The position numbers were made by a program, and so were the translations under genes. A DNA stretch of 5,051 nt, from positions 3,695 to 8,745 of the forward strand of contig DHAH01000030.1 in assembly GCA_002397345.1 (NCBI GenBank), given 5' to 3'. Numbering within the stretch: position 1 is the stretch's first letter; every line of letters begins with the position of its first letter. Source of the stretch: Clostridiales bacterium UBA4959. Lineage in GTDB: Bacteria; Bacillota; Clostridia; Oscillospirales; CAG-272. Below the pieces are notes generated by a model that was not told where the DNA came from, searched no databases, and saw only the letters and a list, made by a program, of their open reading frames with translations. Below, piece by piece: positions 4,537 to 5,051 of the stretch.

Positions 4537-5051
4537 TTACACATTCCCAAGCGTCAGCCGCACCGAGGGCGCGCCGCCTTCGTGAGATTCGCAGACTTCG
4601 GTGATCCGCATGGAGCTAACCACGCCGAGTGCTCCGTCAACATAATCGCAAATATCGCCGAGATCATATCCCACACGATAACCGGGCGGTGCGTCCGCGA
4701 GGACAACCCCCTCGACGCTGTCGCTTTTTATAAATGCCGATGACGCAGCCTGACGCCCTTTCCCGATGAGCATCGCATTGTATTCCGCGTCGGTAGCGGT
4801 GCGCAATATGCCTCTTTCGTCAGTATAAACGCGCCGTATACCCTTCGCGTCAACGAAAAGTTCGCGGCGCTCACCGCCGCCGGTCAGATCGAGCGTCGCA
4901 ATCCTGCGCGACCCGTCGGCGTTATATTCGCCCCCGATGTAGATGTAGTTGCGATAATGCCGGTCGCTGTGCATATAAGAGGAGGAACGCACGTTTTCAA
5001 ATTCGGCGGAAAACAACGCCCACGAGTTCACGTTTTGCGCCTGTGTGCGGT
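4537..5051 (-). CDS. Siphovirus Gp37-like tail protein, C-terminal part (5' end cut by window)
   Basis: C-terminal fragment of a protein of the siphovirus ReqiPepy6 Gp37-like family, found at the tail tip of Gram-positive siphoviruses and prophages. Numbering from the in-frame GTG at 5031, visible family features are YRNYIYIGGEY (26-36), RRELFVDAKGI (55-65), and the closing YRVGYDLGDICDYVD (118-132) with SMRITEVCES (140-149) before a final beta strand ending GNV. The frame stays open through the window edge (residues RTQAQN precede the GTG), and no ribosome binding site precedes 5031, so the true start lies outside and the full protein should be roughly twice as long or more. It is the first gene of the visible tail module, with a 47-base gap to the fibre gene. 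Its exact role (tail hub, adsorption or cell-wall contact) is not settled for the family. Confidence 0.8.
   Translation of the reverse strand, partial: RTQAQNVNSWALFSAEFENVRSSSYMHSDRHYRNYIYIGGEYNADGSRRIATLDLTGGGERRELFVDAKGIRRVYTDERGILRTATDAEYNAMLIGKGRQAASSAFIKSDSVEGVVLADAPPGYRVGYDLGDICDYVDGALGVVSSMRITEVCESHEGGAPSVRLTLGNV

Larger units (their letters stand above)
3133..5051 (-). mobile_element. Prophage segment: distal tail module
   Basis: Three co-oriented genes in the usual order for a siphovirus tail end: Gp37-like tail protein, tail fibre, small accessory protein. They have short gaps (47 and 10 bases) and AAGGAG ribosome binding sites for the last two, and finish at a strong terminator. 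The element continues past the right edge. Holin, endolysin, integrase and att sites are not visible, so it cannot be said whether the prophage is complete, a remnant, or a tail-like particle. The left limit at the terminator is an inference. Confidence 0.75.

Noticed and set aside
1281..5051. CRISPR array, tRNA, rRNA, IS element or toxin-antitoxin pair
   Set aside because: No regularly spaced repeats, no tRNA-like cloverleaf, no transposase and no toxin gene next to the AbrB-type gene, so it is not read as a MazE-type antitoxin.

Overview
The window reads as chromosome of an endospore-forming, fairly GC-rich member of the Clostridia; an Oscillospiraceae-type gut anaerobe is an inference from gene style only. 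It carries spore-maturation genes (spmA, spmB), an AbrB-type regulator of a clostridial kind, and a membrane-anchored M23 peptidase of SpoIIQ type. Codon use is GC-rich with clear AAGGAG-type ribosome binding sites, while the regulatory stretches are very AT-rich. The right-hand end carries a prophage tail module.

Layout. Bases 43-1247 (minus strand) hold spmA then spmB, overlapping by an ATGA. Bases 1248-1641 have no intact gene but are dense with signals: two near-identical promoter/operator modules (extended -10 promoters at 1281-1309 and 1533-1561, each followed 15 bases later by a TTATGTAA-N5-TTACATAA-like inverted repeat), a strong Shine-Dalgarno without a start codon, and at 1366-1504 a frameshifted, internally deleted remnant of an AbrB-domain gene. 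The intact abrB-like gene with a C-terminal four-cysteine zinc-ribbon motif follows at 1642-1890, with a terminator at 1917-1944. The simplest reading is a tandem duplication of the regulator gene in which the upstream copy decayed while its promoter, operator and ribosome binding site survived.

Bases 1945-2151 hold a second terminator-like hairpin and the 5' region of the M23 peptidase gene (2152-3078). That gene converges on the minus-strand prophage genes, and a strong hairpin with A and T runs on its two sides (3081-3128) can terminate both directions.

Bases 3133-5051 (minus strand, transcribed right to left) are the distal tail module of a siphovirus-type prophage: a Gp37-like tail protein cut by the window edge, a 386-residue tail fibre with a tail-fibre repeat motif and glycine-rich C-terminus, and a 61-residue tail-fibre-associated small protein. 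No lysis, integrase or att sequence is visible.

Functionally, the left part concerns sporulation (spore-core dehydration by SpmA/SpmB, engulfment-stage envelope processing by the SpoIIQ-like peptidase) with a probably autoregulated transition-state-type regulator between them. The right part is an unrelated mobile element abutting it. The most notable item is the decayed abrB paralogue with its preserved duplicate control region.
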